Of a stretch of 64,000 nucleotides of DNA, positions 34,993 through 43,375 are shown piece after piece. The position numbers were made by a program, and so were the translations under genes. A model generated the notes under the pieces. That model saw only the letters and a list, made by a program, of their open reading frames with translations. It was not told where the DNA came from and ran no database searches. The stretch lies in contig NZ_LAPZ01000014.1 of assembly GCF_002120225.1 (NCBI RefSeq), positions 58,102 through 122,101 of the forward strand, in the 5' to 3' direction. The first letter of the stretch is position 1, and every line of letters starts with the position of its first letter. Source of the stretch: Tenacibaculum holothuriorum. Its GTDB lineage: Bacteria; Bacteroidota; Bacteroidia; Flavobacteriales; Flavobacteriaceae.

Positions 34993-36324
34993 TTATCTAT
35001 TAAAAACTAAACGTTTTCCTTTAATTTCTTCGTTAAAATCTCCGTTATTATACATTAAGTTTCCATTTACAAAAGTATGGGTGATTTTGTTAGAAAATTC
35101 TTCGCCTTCAAATGGAGACCAACCACATTTGTATAAAACATTATCTTTATTAACCGTCCAAGAATCTTTTGGGTCGATTAAAACTAAATCAGCAAAGTAA
35201 CCTTCTTTGATATATCCTCGATTTTCAATTTTGAAAATTTTTGCAGGATTATGGCATGCTTTCTCAACCACTTTTTCTATTGAAACTACTCCTTCTTTTA
35301 CTTTTTCTAAAAGAGCAATAACAGCATGTTGAACTAACGGTCCGCCACTTGGAGCTTTTGTATACACATTTGCTTTTTCATCTAAAGTATGAGGAGCGTG
35401 ATCTGTTGCAATAATATCAATTCTATCATCTAACAAAGCTTTCCATAAACCATCTCTGTCTTTTTGTGTTTTTACTGCAGGATTCCATTTTATATGTGTC
35501 CCTTTTTGTTCGTAATCTTTATCAGTAAACCATAAATGATGTACACAAACTTCGGCAGTGATTTGTTTTTCTTCTAACGGAATATCATTTCTAAATAAAT
35601 GAGTTTCTTTTTCAGTAGAAAGATGAAAAACATGTAAGCGAGCTCCTGTTTCTTTTGCTAATTCAATAGCTTTAGAAGATGATAAATAACACGCTTCTTC
35701 ACTTCTAATAATTGGATGATACTTAATAGGAATATCATCGCCAAATTGATCTTTATATTTTTGAGTATTTTTTCTAATGGTTTGCTCATCTTCACAATGC
35801 ACAGAAATAAGCATTTTGGTTGATGAGAATATCTTCTTTAAAACCTCTTCATTGTCAACCAACATATTTCCTGTCGATGAACCTAAGAATAATTTAATTC
35901 CAGCTACATTCTTTGAATCGGTTTTTAGTAATTCTTCTAAGTTATCGTTAGTGCCACCAAACATAAAAGAATAGTTTGCATAGGAGGTTTTACTAGCAAT
36001 TTCAAACTTCTCTTCTAATAATTTTTGTGTTGTTGCTTGCGGAACTGTATTGGGCATTTCAATAAAAGAAGTAATACCTCCTGCAATAGCTGCTTTACTT
36101 TCTGTAGCAATGTTTGCTTTGTGAGTTAATCCTGGTTCGCGAAAATGCACTTGATCATCAATCATACCAGGAATTAAAATTTTTCCTGTTGCATCAATTA
36201 TTTCAGTATCTGTATCAGTAATGTTTTCTGAAATTTTTGAAATAATCTCATTCTCGATTAAAAGATCACTTACAAAGGTTTTTCCTTCGTTTACTATTTG
36301 AGCATTTTTAATAAGGTACTTCAT
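34993..36324 (-). CDS. pyrC: Dihydroorotase / amidohydrolase
   Basis: A 443-residue amidohydrolase-superfamily enzyme, assigned to pyrimidine synthesis (carbamoyl-aspartate to dihydroorotate). Metal ligands and substrate contacts are visible: VHFREPG near 60-66 (HxH replaced by the H-x-R type), HCEDE near 175, HVFHLSTEKE near 235 and ATDHAPHTLDEK near 305. It is longer than E. coli PyrC and matches the class common in Gram-positives and Bacteroidota. It lies between the polyprenol-phosphate glycosyltransferase and DUF4296 genes, with gaps of 0-2 bases. Confidence 0.88.
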   Translation of the reverse strand: MKYLIKNAQIVNEGKTFVSDLLIENEIISKISENITDTDTEIIDATGKILIPGMIDDQVHFREPGLTHKANIATESKAAIAGGITSFIEMPNTVPQATTQKLLEEKFEIASKTSYANYSFMFGGTNDNLEELLKTDSKNVAGIKLFLGSSTGNMLVDNEEVLKKIFSSTKMLISVHCEDEQTIRKNTQKYKDQFGDDIPIKYHPIIRSEEACYLSSSKAIELAKETGARLHVFHLSTEKETHLFRNDIPLEEKQITAEVCVHHLWFTDKDYEQKGTHIKWNPAVKTQKDRDGLWKALLDDRIDIIATDHAPHTLDEKANVYTKAPSGGPLVQHAVIALLEKVKEGVVSIEKVVEKACHNPAKIFKIENRGYIKEGYFADLVLIDPKDSWTVNKDNVLYKCGWSPFEGEEFSNKITHTFVNGNLMYNNGDFNEEIKGKRLVFNR

Positions 36325-36326
36325 AA

Positions 36327-37049
36327 TTACTTAGGTAAACCGCTTAAACGCATTTTTATTACACCGAAAACAGCTTCTTTTATTATCCCAGGACTTAATT
36401 TAGATTCTCCTAAAACTCTATCGGTAAAAATTATTGGAACTTCTTTTATGTTGAATTTGTGTTTCCATGCTTTAAATTTCATTTCAATTTGAAAAGCATA
36501 TCCTACAAATTTAATTTTATCTAGTTGAATTGTCTCTAAAACTTTTCGTTTGTAACATACAAATCCTGCGGTAGTATCATGTACAGGAATTTTTGTTATA
36601 AATCGAACATAACGAGATGCAAAATACGATAGCAAAACTCGTTTAATGTCCCAATTAACAACATTTACTTTGTTGTTCACATATCTTGAACCTACAGAAA
36701 TATCGGCTTCATCATTAGTACAAGTGTTATATAATCTGATTAAATCAGCTGGATCGTGAGAAAAATCAGCATCCATTTCAATAACATAATCATATCCGTT
36801 TTTAATCGCCCATTTAAATCCGTGAATGTAAGCGGTGCCTATACCATTCTTTCCTTTTCGTTGTTCTAAAAATAAAGAATCGGAATATTGGGATTGTAAT
36901 TTTTTTACAATACTTGCAGTTCCATCGGGAGAATTGTCGTCAACAATAAGAATATGGAAAGCTTTTTTTTGACTAAAAACTGCTTTTATAATAGCTTCGA
37001 TATTCTCTTTTTCGTTATAAGTAGGTATGATAACTAATGCGTCGGACAT
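36327..37049 (-). CDS. Polyprenol-phosphate mannosyl/glucosyl transferase (DPM1-like)
   Basis: A 240-residue GT2 enzyme from the ATG at 37047-37049 (MSDALVIIPTYNEKENI); the frame extends to 37076 but a -7 box lies there. Catalytic motifs are VDDNSPDGT near 41-49, and MDADFSHDPADL and DTTAGFVCYKR, all typical of DPM1-type synthases that make polyprenyl-phosphate-mannose or -glucose as donor for GT-C enzymes. No C-terminal membrane domain is present. It begins a minus-strand operon with pyrC and DUF4296. Confidence 0.88.
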   Translation of the reverse strand: MSDALVIIPTYNEKENIEAIIKAVFSQKKAFHILIVDDNSPDGTASIVKKLQSQYSDSLFLEQRKGKNGIGTAYIHGFKWAIKNGYDYVIEMDADFSHDPADLIRLYNTCTNDEADISVGSRYVNNKVNVVNWDIKRVLLSYFASRYVRFITKIPVHDTTAGFVCYKRKVLETIQLDKIKFVGYAFQIEMKFKAWKHKFNIKEVPIIFTDRVLGESKLSPGIIKEAVFGVIKMRLSGLPK

Positions 37050-37073
37050 ACTGTTATTTTCAACTTTGTTGAG

Positions 37074-37081
37074 CAAAGATA
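37074..37081 (-). promoter_or_regulatory. -7 box of the DPM1-like gene promoter
   Basis: TATCTTTG on the minus strand, 25 bases upstream of the chosen ATG. It overlaps the longer ORF's start and so decides for the shorter form. Confidence 0.5.
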
Positions 37082-37095
37082 CACTAAATTATTAC

Positions 37096-37103
37096 TAAAT
37101 TTG
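37096..37103 (+). promoter_or_regulatory. -7 box upstream of the DUF4271 gene
   Basis: TAAATTTG on the plus strand, back to back with the minus-strand TATCTTTG. Its final G is the first base of a possible GTG start codon. Confidence 0.45.
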
Positions 37104-37771
37104 TGTTAATTACGAATGCAAATTTTAAAGTATTGCAAGCCTTAGATAGATTAGATTTTACTAATAGTTGGATTACAGTTTTAATTTTAATTTCTGTGGT
37201 TTTGTTGGCTGTAATGAAAGTTATAAAGCCATCAAGGTTATTAGGGTATAGTATTGCTTTTTTTAGTCCAGGGTTTTTTCAAAAGAGAGCTGAAGAGAAT
37301 GCTTCATTTTTTACTCCTTTTAACGGTGTAATGTTTTTATTTAGCTTAATAATTTTGTCGTTGTTTTGCTTTTTTGCTTTAAATCCTTTTGCTTTTGAAA
37401 GAGATTTTTTTGAATTTGGAGTGTTTTTTATTGGTATTATAGTTTATGTGCTTATTAGATTTATAATAGACTTTTTGGTTATAAACGCTACTGGAGTTAT
37501 TGATGTTCTTAATTATTTTATGTTCTCTAAAAGAGGATATTTGTATACAGTTTCATTATGGATGTTTCCTGTGTTAATTTTTTATATTTATGCGTTTAGA
37601 AACAACTATTTTTTACTGATTAGTTTTCTGCTTTTGTTTGCTATAAGAGGCTTTTTATTAATTTATAATAACAAAAAGCTGGTAGTAAGCAAGTTGTTTT
37701 ATTTTATTTTGTACTTTTGCACACTTGAAATAGCTCCGCTATTAATACTCTATAAAATAACAACTACTTAA
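37103..37771 (+). CDS. DUF4271 membrane protein
   Basis: An integral membrane protein of about 212-222 residues with six to seven helices, a conserved Bacteroidota family (DUF4271) of unknown function. It usually sits upstream of hemD, as here (gap 11 bases). No ATG lies in frame near the start: the options are GTG at 37103 or TTG at 37133 (MQALDRLDFTNSWITV). The TTG fits better because a -7 box covers the GTG and family members begin shortly before the NxxW helix. The coordinates give the longer form. Confidence 0.75.
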   Translation: MLITNANFKVLQALDRLDFTNSWITVLILISVVLLAVMKVIKPSRLLGYSIAFFSPGFFQKRAEENASFFTPFNGVMFLFSLIILSLFCFFALNPFAFERDFFEFGVFFIGIIVYVLIRFIIDFLVINATGVIDVLNYFMFSKRGYLYTVSLWMFPVLIFYIYAFRNNYFLLISFLLLFAIRGFLLIYNNKKLVVSKLFYFILYFCTLEIAPLLILYKITTT

Positions 37772-37782
37772 AGAGAAAGTTT

Positions 37783-38529
37783 ATGAAAGTGAAAACTATT
37801 TTAGTATCTCAACCAGCTCCTAAAAGTGAAACTTCCCCATACTTTGATTTGGCTGATAAGCACAAAGTAAAAGTCGACTTCCGTTCCTTTATTCATGTAG
37901 AAGGAATCCCTGTAAAAGAAGTTAGAACTCAAAAAGTAGATTTAAACAATTACACTGCTATTATTTTAACAAGTAGAAATGCAGTAGATCATTTCTTTAG
38001 AATTGCTGAAGAAATGCGTTTTACAGTGCCAGATGATATGAAGTATTTCTGTCAATCTGAAGCAGTTGCTTTTTACTTACAAAAATATGTAGTATACAGA
38101 AAGCGTAAAATTTATGTTGGTAATCGTACTTTTCCTGAATTAACTAAGTTAATTAAAAAGCACAAAGATGAAAAGTTTTTATTACCAAGTTCAGATAAAT
38201 TAAAGCCATTAATTCCTGCAGAATTAGATAAGTTAGGTGTAGATTGGAAACGTGCTGATTTATACAGAACAGTCGTTAGTGATTTATCGGATTTAGAAGA
38301 TGTATTCTATGATGTATTAGTTTTCTTTAGTCCTTCAGGAATTGATAGTTTATTTAAAAACTTCCCTGAGTTTAAACAAAATAATACACGTATTGCAGTA
38401 TTTGGTAATACAACTATTAAAGCTGTTGAAGATAGAGGTTTAAGAGTAGATATTGCTGCTCCAACACCAGAAACTCCATCAATGACAATGGCTTTAGAAA
38501 AATATATTAAAGAAGTTAACAAGAAATAA
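37783..38529 (+). CDS. hemD: Uroporphyrinogen-III synthase
   Basis: A 248-residue HemD-fold protein that closes hydroxymethylbilane to uroporphyrinogen III in heme synthesis. Two Rossmann-like halves are visible: IILTSRNAVDHFFRIA near 55-70 in the first, VVFFSPSGIDSLFKNFP-like text near 183-200 and IAVFGNTTIKAVEDRGL in the second. Low sequence conservation is normal for this family. It is coupled to DUF4271 and ended by a strong bidirectional terminator. Confidence 0.85.
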   Translation: MKVKTILVSQPAPKSETSPYFDLADKHKVKVDFRSFIHVEGIPVKEVRTQKVDLNNYTAIILTSRNAVDHFFRIAEEMRFTVPDDMKYFCQSEAVAFYLQKYVVYRKRKIYVGNRTFPELTKLIKKHKDEKFLLPSSDKLKPLIPAELDKLGVDWKRADLYRTVVSDLSDLEDVFYDVLVFFSPSGIDSLFKNFPEFKQNNTRIAVFGNTTIKAVEDRGLRVDIAAPTPETPSMTMALEKYIKEVNKK

Positions 38530-38550
38530 TATTTCTGTTAAACTAAAACA

Positions 38551-38583
38551 AAAAGCTCCGAAATTAAATTTCGGAGCTTTTTG
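38551..38583. terminator. Bidirectional terminator between hemD and PiT genes
   Basis: Stem AAAGCTCCGAAATT with its complement ATTTCGGAGCTTT, flanked by A and T runs. It serves convergent genes. Confidence 0.9.
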
Positions 38584-38607
38584 TTTTGGATATATTACTT
38601 ATTCTTA

Positions 38608-40860
38608 TTATCGTACATTTTTAGTACTTACATAAAATTCTTCATAAGTTTCTAGTAAACTCATTAACCCAGAAACTAAATCTTGTGTTTCTATTAAAAT
38701 ACTAAAATACAATGTTGTGTTTTTAGGACTCGTTTCATCTGTTCTAATACGATCTACTTGTTTTTCTATAGAAGCTGAAACATCAGATAATAATTCTTTC
38801 TTCTCTTCGATAATTTGAGATAAATTATCAAAAGACTTATCTTCAAAAGTATTACCAATGTCTCCAAGTAATTTAGAAAGGGTATTGTCTATATGTTTTA
38901 AATCTTTTATTTGTCCTTTTTTTAGGTTTTTGTGGTTGTTGTTTACGTGTTTGTATGTAGCACGAGAAATGTAGCTAATAGATTGTGCTACATCTTGTAA
39001 ATAGCCTAAAATTAAAATATAGAATCTACTTGCTTGCACAGAAGTGTCGTCTAAAGATTTTATAAAGTAGAAAACACCATCTTTTAAACTATCGATTTCA
39101 TCATTAAGCTTTGTTACGTGCTTATCGGTTTTTCTCAATTTTATTAAATCGTGTGTAGCTAAATCGTTTACAACACTTGAGTATAATTTGTTAATTCTGT
39201 GTGCAACTCCAGCAATATGATCAGAGCTTTCATCAATAACTCCGTTGATAGAAATTAACTCAGCACGCTCAACAAACAATTGTTTCTTTTCTTCTTTTGC
39301 TTTTTTAGAGTACATGATGCTAGTTCTTACTAGCATTCCAATTACTACTAATAATAAAACAGGAATCATTGCTTTGTCCCAGCTTATTAAATAGGCTACA
39401 ATACCAGCTGCTGTAAAGGCAACAATAGCGGTTAAAAACCAACCTCCAACAACATTAATAACTCCAGCTACTCTATATACAGCACTTTCTCTACCCCAAG
39501 CTCTATCGGCTAAAGAGGTACCCATTGCAACCATAAAAGTTACATAAGTTGTAGATAGTGGTAGTTTCATTGAGGTAGCAATAGAAATTAAAACACTAGC
39601 CATAATTAAGTTTACAGAGGCTCTTACTAAATCAAAAGCAGGTAGTTCGTATGTTTTGTCTTTAGGTAATTTAATTACTGGTTTTTCAAACTTAGAATTT
39701 AAATATACTTGAGTTTTTTGTGGTATTAATAAGTTGAAACCTTGATTAGCAAACATTGCCATACGTACAACAACTCTCGATATGTTATTAGGTTGAAATT
39801 TTTCTTGTCCTTCTCCTTGACGAGATAGATTAATACCAGTTTCAATTACAGCTCTTGCTTTTTTAGATGTCCATAAAGTAATAACCATAATTAAACCAGC
39901 CAATAATAGTAACCATGTGTTAGATGGAACTTTGTTAGCTAAAACTCCCATTGTAAACTCATTTGCTGCTATACCCGAAGCTTGCCACGCATCGTAAGAA
40001 TTTAAGGCAGCAATTGGTACTCCAATAAAGTTTACTAGATCGTTACCAGCAAATGCCATGGCTAAAGAAAACGTACCGACTGCAATAATTATTACTAATA
40101 TATTGGCTTTGAAAAACTTTATTAAAGTATAAGAAATAGAACTCCATAAAACAAAGCTTCCTGCTATAATAGCTGAAGTGTTTCCTTCTAAAATATCTTT
40201 TAAATTTCCGTAGAAAGGAGTTCCTTTTAATCCTTTAATAATAATGAAATAGGTAATAGCGGTAATTGCAAAACCGCCAAACAAAGCATTAATATATGCT
40301 GGTCTTTTTTCAAAATCAAAAGAATAAATAAGTCTAGAAAAATATTGAACTATAGCACCGACAGTAAAGGCAACAACGACGGATATTACAATACCAAAGA
40401 TAATTTCTGAAGCTTTCTCAGTATTTATGTAGTTCGATAAGTCAGTAATGGTTTGTGTGTCACTTGCCGAAATCTTTATCAATGCAATGGCTACAGCAGA
40501 TCCTAATAATTCAAAAACAATAGATACTGTGGTTGATGTAGGCATTCCTAAGGAATTAAAGACATCGAGTAGGAGTATATCGGTAATCATTACTGCCATG
40601 AAGATGTACATGATTTCTTCAAACATAAACATATTCGGATTGAAGATTCCTTTTCTGGCAACTTCCATCATACCACTAGAAGTAACAGCTCCGAAGAATA
40701 CTCCAACACTAGCAATAATCATAATAGTTTTAATAGGAATGGCTTTAGAACCTATTGCTGAATTTAAAAAGTTTACAGCGTCGTTACTTACTCCAACGAC
40801 TAAATCTAAAATTGCTAAAGCTGCTAAAGCTACTAGCATTAAAATAAACGGATCTCCCAT
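38608..40860 (-). CDS. PiT family phosphate transporter fused to a PhoU-like domain
   Basis: A 750-residue protein. The N-terminal 500 residues form the PiT/Pho-4 permease with two repeats, VGVSNDAVNFLNSAIGSKA (about 22-40) and FAGNDLVNFIGVPIAAL (about 265-281), the inward-facing GxNDxxN motifs that bind phosphate and cation. A linker with KKAKEEKKQL leads to a helical C-terminal domain (about 530-740), SSDHIAGVAHRINKLYSSV..., resembling DUF47/PhoU. In most bacteria this regulator is a separate small gene. Here it is fused, probably giving built-in gating. Confidence 0.85.
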   Translation of the reverse strand: MGDPFILMLVALAALAILDLVVGVSNDAVNFLNSAIGSKAIPIKTIMIIASVGVFFGAVTSSGMMEVARKGIFNPNMFMFEEIMYIFMAVMITDILLLDVFNSLGMPTSTTVSIVFELLGSAVAIALIKISASDTQTITDLSNYINTEKASEIIFGIVISVVVAFTVGAIVQYFSRLIYSFDFEKRPAYINALFGGFAITAITYFIIIKGLKGTPFYGNLKDILEGNTSAIIAGSFVLWSSISYTLIKFFKANILVIIIAVGTFSLAMAFAGNDLVNFIGVPIAALNSYDAWQASGIAANEFTMGVLANKVPSNTWLLLLAGLIMVITLWTSKKARAVIETGINLSRQGEGQEKFQPNNISRVVVRMAMFANQGFNLLIPQKTQVYLNSKFEKPVIKLPKDKTYELPAFDLVRASVNLIMASVLISIATSMKLPLSTTYVTFMVAMGTSLADRAWGRESAVYRVAGVINVVGGWFLTAIVAFTAAGIVAYLISWDKAMIPVLLLVVIGMLVRTSIMYSKKAKEEKKQLFVERAELISINGVIDESSDHIAGVAHRINKLYSSVVNDLATHDLIKLRKTDKHVTKLNDEIDSLKDGVFYFIKSLDDTSVQASRFYILILGYLQDVAQSISYISRATYKHVNNNHKNLKKGQIKDLKHIDNTLSKLLGDIGNTFEDKSFDNLSQIIEEKKELLSDVSASIEKQVDRIRTDETSPKNTTLYFSILIETQDLVSGLMSLLETYEEFYVSTKNVR

Positions 40861-40945
40861 TTGTTGATTTTAAATTAACCCGACAAATTTACAAAAAGAA
40901 CCTTGATGAATAATGTTATTTTAACGTTATTAATACAGGGTTTTG

Positions 40946-41830
40946 TTAAATGTATTTATCAAGATTTTCAGGTCCTTCAAGAATGGTTCTGGAAATTTGC
41001 ATTATCCCATTTTCATTGGTTAAAACATGCCATTTTATGAGGGTGATTTCATTGTTTTCAATTTCTAAACCTGTAATACATCTAGGGTGAACACAACTAC
41101 CATCGTTAAAATGTGGAAGTTCGTTATGAGAAGGGAAACGAGGTCTGTGTGTATGACCAGTAACAATCATTTGGTTGTTGTTTTTCTTAATCCAATCTTC
41201 CAATCTTTTTTCAACTTTTATGAGTTCTTTAAAGTTTTGAGCAGGACTCGTGGGGTCTTTAATACCTATAATTTGTAGTGGTCTCCATAGTACTTGAACT
41301 AAAAATTTACTAAGTCTCCAGAAGTTGTAGTTAAACCAATCGGCTTGATGACCGTGCAATAAAAAAACGGATTTTCCATCTTCTTGTTCTAATCGAATAG
41401 CTTCAGAAAATGATACATTAATCATTAACTCTTTATCTTTTCCATCAACAGTGTCATGATAATAATTGAGATTTTTCTTAATGTTTTTTGGGTTTTTATA
41501 ATCCATGTCATGATTTCCCCAGATAAAATGCAGTCGATTATCATCATGAAACTCTTTTAATAAGAGATAAATGTATTTGTTAGCGTTAAAGATGTTTTTG
41601 AATTTATTTTCCCATAATTCATCACCATCTCCTAATTCAATATATGTAAAACCTTTTTGGAGGTACTGACTTAATGCATAATGATATATTTTTCTGTTAT
41701 GCGCAAAGTCATCAGCAAAACTATTGTCTCCTCTATGACAATCGGAGAACAATACATATTTAGATTCCTTACTTAAAGGAAGTTTTTTAGCATTTTTAAA
41801 AGCTCTCGAAATTCGATTATCTGATGACAT
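40946..41830 (-). CDS. Calcineurin-like metallophosphoesterase
   Basis: A 294-residue phosphoesterase. All metal-binding motifs are seen in order: FSDCHRGDNSF (28-38), LGDGDELWE, WGNHDMDY near 105, HGHQAD near 155 and TGHTHRP near 224. The arrangement is like UDP-2,3-diacylglucosamine hydrolase and other DUF-type phosphoesterases; the substrate is open. Its position next to the PiT transporter gene (86-base gap, same strand) could reflect phosphate release before uptake, though no signal peptide is present. Confidence 0.8.
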   Translation of the reverse strand: MSSDNRISRAFKNAKKLPLSKESKYVLFSDCHRGDNSFADDFAHNRKIYHYALSQYLQKGFTYIELGDGDELWENKFKNIFNANKYIYLLLKEFHDDNRLHFIWGNHDMDYKNPKNIKKNLNYYHDTVDGKDKELMINVSFSEAIRLEQEDGKSVFLLHGHQADWFNYNFWRLSKFLVQVLWRPLQIIGIKDPTSPAQNFKELIKVEKRLEDWIKKNNNQMIVTGHTHRPRFPSHNELPHFNDGSCVHPRCITGLEIENNEITLIKWHVLTNENGIMQISRTILEGPENLDKYI

Positions 41831-41861
41831 GTACTGTTTGTTTTACGGCATAAATATGCAT

Positions 41862-41893
41862 AAAAAAACCCAAGTTTTAAAACTTGGGTTTTT
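41862..41893 (-). terminator. Rho-independent terminator after the DUF5689 gene
   Basis: A perfect palindrome at 41869-41888 (CCCAAGTTTT and complement) is flanked by A7 and T6. On the minus strand it ends the receptor/DUF5689 unit. Confidence 0.9.
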
Positions 41894-41913
41894 TGTAATT
41901 ATTTAATGGCTAA

Positions 41914-43353
41914 TTATTTTTTAGCTAAAATTTGAACATCGTCAATCATGTAAGCTCCGTCTAAACTTGTGTTGTTTCCTGAAGCTACTGATTTAAAGGC
42001 TACATATAAAGTACCTGTATATTCTGAGATATCAATTAAGCCTGAATCTTGGAATTGATACCAGCTAGAGTCTTGGGTTGGTAAACTAGCGCTAACTTTA
42101 GTCCAAGTAGCTGCAGCTACATTAGTACCGTCAAAATCTGTAGAAACTAAAACTTCTAATGTGTTTTCACTAGAGTTGTCAACGTGATGTTGAGCAGCTT
42201 TAAAGTTTAAAAACTCGTTAGTTTGAGCATCCATATCGATACCAGGAGTAATTAACCAACCTATATTGGAATCATCTCCAGTTCTGAATCCACTAAATTC
42301 TACATAACCATTCCCTCTGTGCTCTTGTCCTAACCATACTTCACCACCTTCTTGTGCAAAATTAACCCAATTTGGTAATACACTTAAGCTAGTATTGTCT
42401 CTTGTGATAACTTGAAAATCTTCATTAAAAACAGCCTCAAAATCATCAATATTTAATGGTTGACACTTAGTTTCATTGAAAACAATATCGCTAAAGCTAT
42501 TTAAAACTAATACTGCATTATCTCCTCTAAAATCTTTACTTACTACAGCCTCGATGTAACCACCATCAGCAGGTAATTTAGATGAAGCAAAAGAAGCGAA
42601 TGAACTTGTTTCAATGATTCCTTCAGAAAAATCGAATCCACTACAACTCATTACAGTTCTTTGAGTATCGAAATCTTCATTTGGATCTACAATTGGTTCT
42701 CCTACTAAAGCGTCGCTAAAGAAAGCATTGTTAACTCTTACATACGTTCCTACTGGTGTACTGCTTAATTCTGATAAAGAGATAGTTTTAGGAACAATAG
42801 TTGCAGTAGTAGCTGCTCTAAAAATATGATTAACCATTTGGTTTTCTGAAATAACATCTACCTCATTTGTGTCAGAAGTTTTAACTCTACCAGCAACTGT
42901 AGTTATTCCATCACGAGAGTTAGTTTCTCCTAAATATAAATCTTTTAATGATATGTATACTTCTCTACCAAAGTTAAATTTAGAGTAATTGTTGGTTAAA
43001 TTAACAATTACTTTAAGTCCTGCAGTAGGATTCTCTGGAGCATCTTGAATATAAAATTCTCTATAAAAGTTACCAGATTGATCTGAAGAAACAACGTAAC
43101 CTTTTACCACGTCATTAGTTTCAATTTTTACAGGAGCATCTCCAGAGTTGTATTTAGCTTTTACATCTGCAATACTAATTAGGTTCCAAGTATCTTTAGT
43201 TGCAATGCTATCTAAAATTGCGTTTAAACTTGTGTTTTCTTCATCTCCAATAATTGTTGGAACTGTGTAATCGTTATTGTCTACACATGAAGTAAATACG
43301 ATACTAGCTACAACCGCAGCTAATATGATATTGAATTTATTTATAATTTTCAT
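41914..43353 (-). CDS. DUF5689 lipoprotein with choice-of-anchor J-like domain
   Basis: A 479-residue lipoprotein (lipidation Cys23 in FTSC, followed by the acidic VDNNDY, which favours surface display). The first 280 residues hold the DUF5689 domain (SIADVKAKYNSG, VVKGYVVSSDQSGNFYREFY, YISLKDLYLG) with an OB-fold-like appearance. The C-terminal about 170 residues (WVNFAQEGGEVWLGQEHRGNG..., IGWLITPGIDMD) match the beta-sandwich cleaved-adhesin / choice-of-anchor J type. It is 22 bases downstream of a TonB receptor and should be its surface partner. Confidence 0.85.
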   Translation of the reverse strand: MKIINKFNIILAAVVASIVFTSCVDNNDYTVPTIIGDEENTSLNAILDSIATKDTWNLISIADVKAKYNSGDAPVKIETNDVVKGYVVSSDQSGNFYREFYIQDAPENPTAGLKVIVNLTNNYSKFNFGREVYISLKDLYLGETNSRDGITTVAGRVKTSDTNEVDVISENQMVNHIFRAATTATIVPKTISLSELSSTPVGTYVRVNNAFFSDALVGEPIVDPNEDFDTQRTVMSCSGFDFSEGIIETSSFASFASSKLPADGGYIEAVVSKDFRGDNAVLVLNSFSDIVFNETKCQPLNIDDFEAVFNEDFQVITRDNTSLSVLPNWVNFAQEGGEVWLGQEHRGNGYVEFSGFRTGDDSNIGWLITPGIDMDAQTNEFLNFKAAQHHVDNSSENTLEVLVSTDFDGTNVAAATWTKVSASLPTQDSSWYQFQDSGLIDISEYTGTLYVAFKSVASGNNTSLDGAYMIDDVQILAKK

Positions 43354-43375
43354 TGTAATAAGTTTTTGTTTTTAA

